A stretch of 64,000 nucleotides of DNA from Triticum aestivum (lineage: Eukaryota; Streptophyta; Magnoliopsida; Poales; Poaceae): assembly GCF_018294505.1 (NCBI RefSeq), contig NC_057797.1, positions 122,827,116-122,891,115 on the forward strand, read 5' to 3'. Each line of letters begins with the position of its first letter. The first letter of the stretch is position 1. Position numbers and translations under genes: made by a program. The notes beneath the pieces are model-generated. The model saw nothing but the letters and a program-made list of their open reading frames with translations. It made no database searches and had not been told where the DNA came from. Of the stretch, positions 63,235 to 64,000 are shown in pieces.

Positions 63235-64000
63235 TGATGACCCACAAGTATAGGGGATCTATCGTAGTCCTTTCGATAAGTAAGAGTGTCGAACCCAACG
63301 AGGAGCAGAAGGAAATGATAAGCGGTTTCCAGCAAGGTATTCTCTGCAAGTACTGAGATAAGTGGTAACAGATAGTTTTGTGATAGGATAATTTGTAACA
63401 AGCAACAAGTAACAAAAGTAAATAAAGTGCAGCAAGGTGGCCCAGTCCTTTTTTGTAGCAAAGGACAAGCCTGGACAAACTCTTATATAGAGAAAAGCGC
63501 TCCTGAGGACACATGGGAATATCGTCAAGCTAGTTTTCATCATGCTGATATGATTCACGTTCGTACTTTGATAATTTGGTATGTGGGTGGACCGGTGCTT
63601 GGGTACTGTCCTTACTTGGACAAGCATCGCACTTATGATTAACCTCTATTGCAAGCATCCACAACTACAACAAAAGTATTAAGGTAAACCTAACCATAGC
63701 ATGAAACATATGGATCCAAATCAGCCCCTTACGAAGCAACACATAAACTAGGGTTTAAGCTTCTGTCACTCTAGCAACCCATCATCTACTTATTACTTCC
63801 CAATGCCTTCCTCTAGGCCCAAATAATGGTGAAGTGTCATGTAGTCGACGTTCACATAACACCACTAGAGGAGAGACAACATATATCTCATCAAAATATC
63901 GAACGAATACCAAATTCACATGACTACTAATAGCAAGACTTCTCCCATGTCCTCAGGAACAAACGTAATTACTCACAAAGCATATTCATGTTCATAATCA
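63235..64000. mobile_element. LTR of another retrotransposon, running off the window
   Basis: It starts TGATGACCCACAAGTATAG within the copia RNase H region. I recognise it as the beginning of a high-copy Triticeae LTR retrotransposon LTR, but cannot name the family surely or tell which strand is sense. No coding region appears in the 766 bp seen. Confidence 0.6.

Larger units (their letters stand above)
61039..64000 (-). mobile_element. Ty1/copia retrotransposon, WIS/BARE-like, partial (minus strand)
   Basis: The 3' LTR (61039-62748) is followed by polypurine tract and RNase H on the minus strand, so the element runs from outside the window towards 61039. It is interrupted at 63235 by another LTR retrotransposon. 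It is inserted in the LINE with presumed target site GGTAG (61034-61038). Confidence 0.8.

Overview
This is plant nuclear DNA from a Triticeae grass (wheat, Aegilops or a close relative). The basis is repeat content: Angela- and WIS/BARE-type Ty1/copia LTRs, a Sirevirus, a Caspar-like CACTA element whose subterminal palindromes contain CCCGGTTGGTG, many Stowaway and Tourist/Harbinger MITEs, an Au-type SINE, Helitrons, and plant-type split genes and tRNAs. No bacterial operon, CRISPR array or phage gene is present. Family names come from recognising termini and proteins by eye, not from a database search.

The only host-type genes are a decaying tandem array of minus-strand genes for small secreted or membrane-anchored FAS1 (fasciclin) proteins. 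Each has a signal peptide, an N-terminal run of a roughly 35-40 residue acidic module carrying the core RGIDDSGRG, one FAS1 domain and a C-terminal membrane segment. FAS1-1 (22978-24081) has its stop supplied by an antisense SINE. FAS1-2 (30920-32035) is intact. FAS1-3 (37352-38391) has a net +8-nt frameshift, and its promoter is displaced about 2 kb by two back-to-back TAA-flanked insertions. A fourth copy survives only as a signal-peptide start and upstream fragment (11976-12190). Two tRNA-Leu(AAG) genes (22372-22452, 26003-26083) lie in the array. A non-coding upstream module of about 1.5 kb accompanies each gene and recurs head-to-tail at 41-57 kb.

Layout. 1-3932: 3' part of a Sirevirus, inserted in the 3' LTR of a minus-strand Angela element (3933-11257). 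That Angela sits in the last exon of a CACTA element whose 3' end (11258-11942) abuts the fourth FAS1 relic. 12642-19989: a CACTA element with CTA target duplication, encoding a small coiled-coil membrane protein, a TNP2 transposase and a six-exon Ulp1-like protease. 20-26 kb: FAS1-1 and the tRNAs. 26.5-30.1 kb: two long-TIR MULE/foldback elements. 30.9-34.5 kb: FAS1-2 and its module. 35.6-36.8 kb: a four-MITE nest. 37.3-41 kb: FAS1-3 split by insertions. 41-57 kb: three tandem copies of the module, opened by two inverted hAT-like elements, a complete Gypsy chromovirus (44229-50150), a minus-strand non-autonomous LTR element (50406-52372) and a second copy of the transposon that split FAS1-3. 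57.3-64 kb: MITEs, AT-rich repeats and a LINE cut by a WIS-like copia element, itself cut by another LTR retrotransposon running off the window.

The elements act independently. The linking story is a local gene array duplicated in tandem, then broken and re-wired by successive insertions whose target duplications give their relative order.
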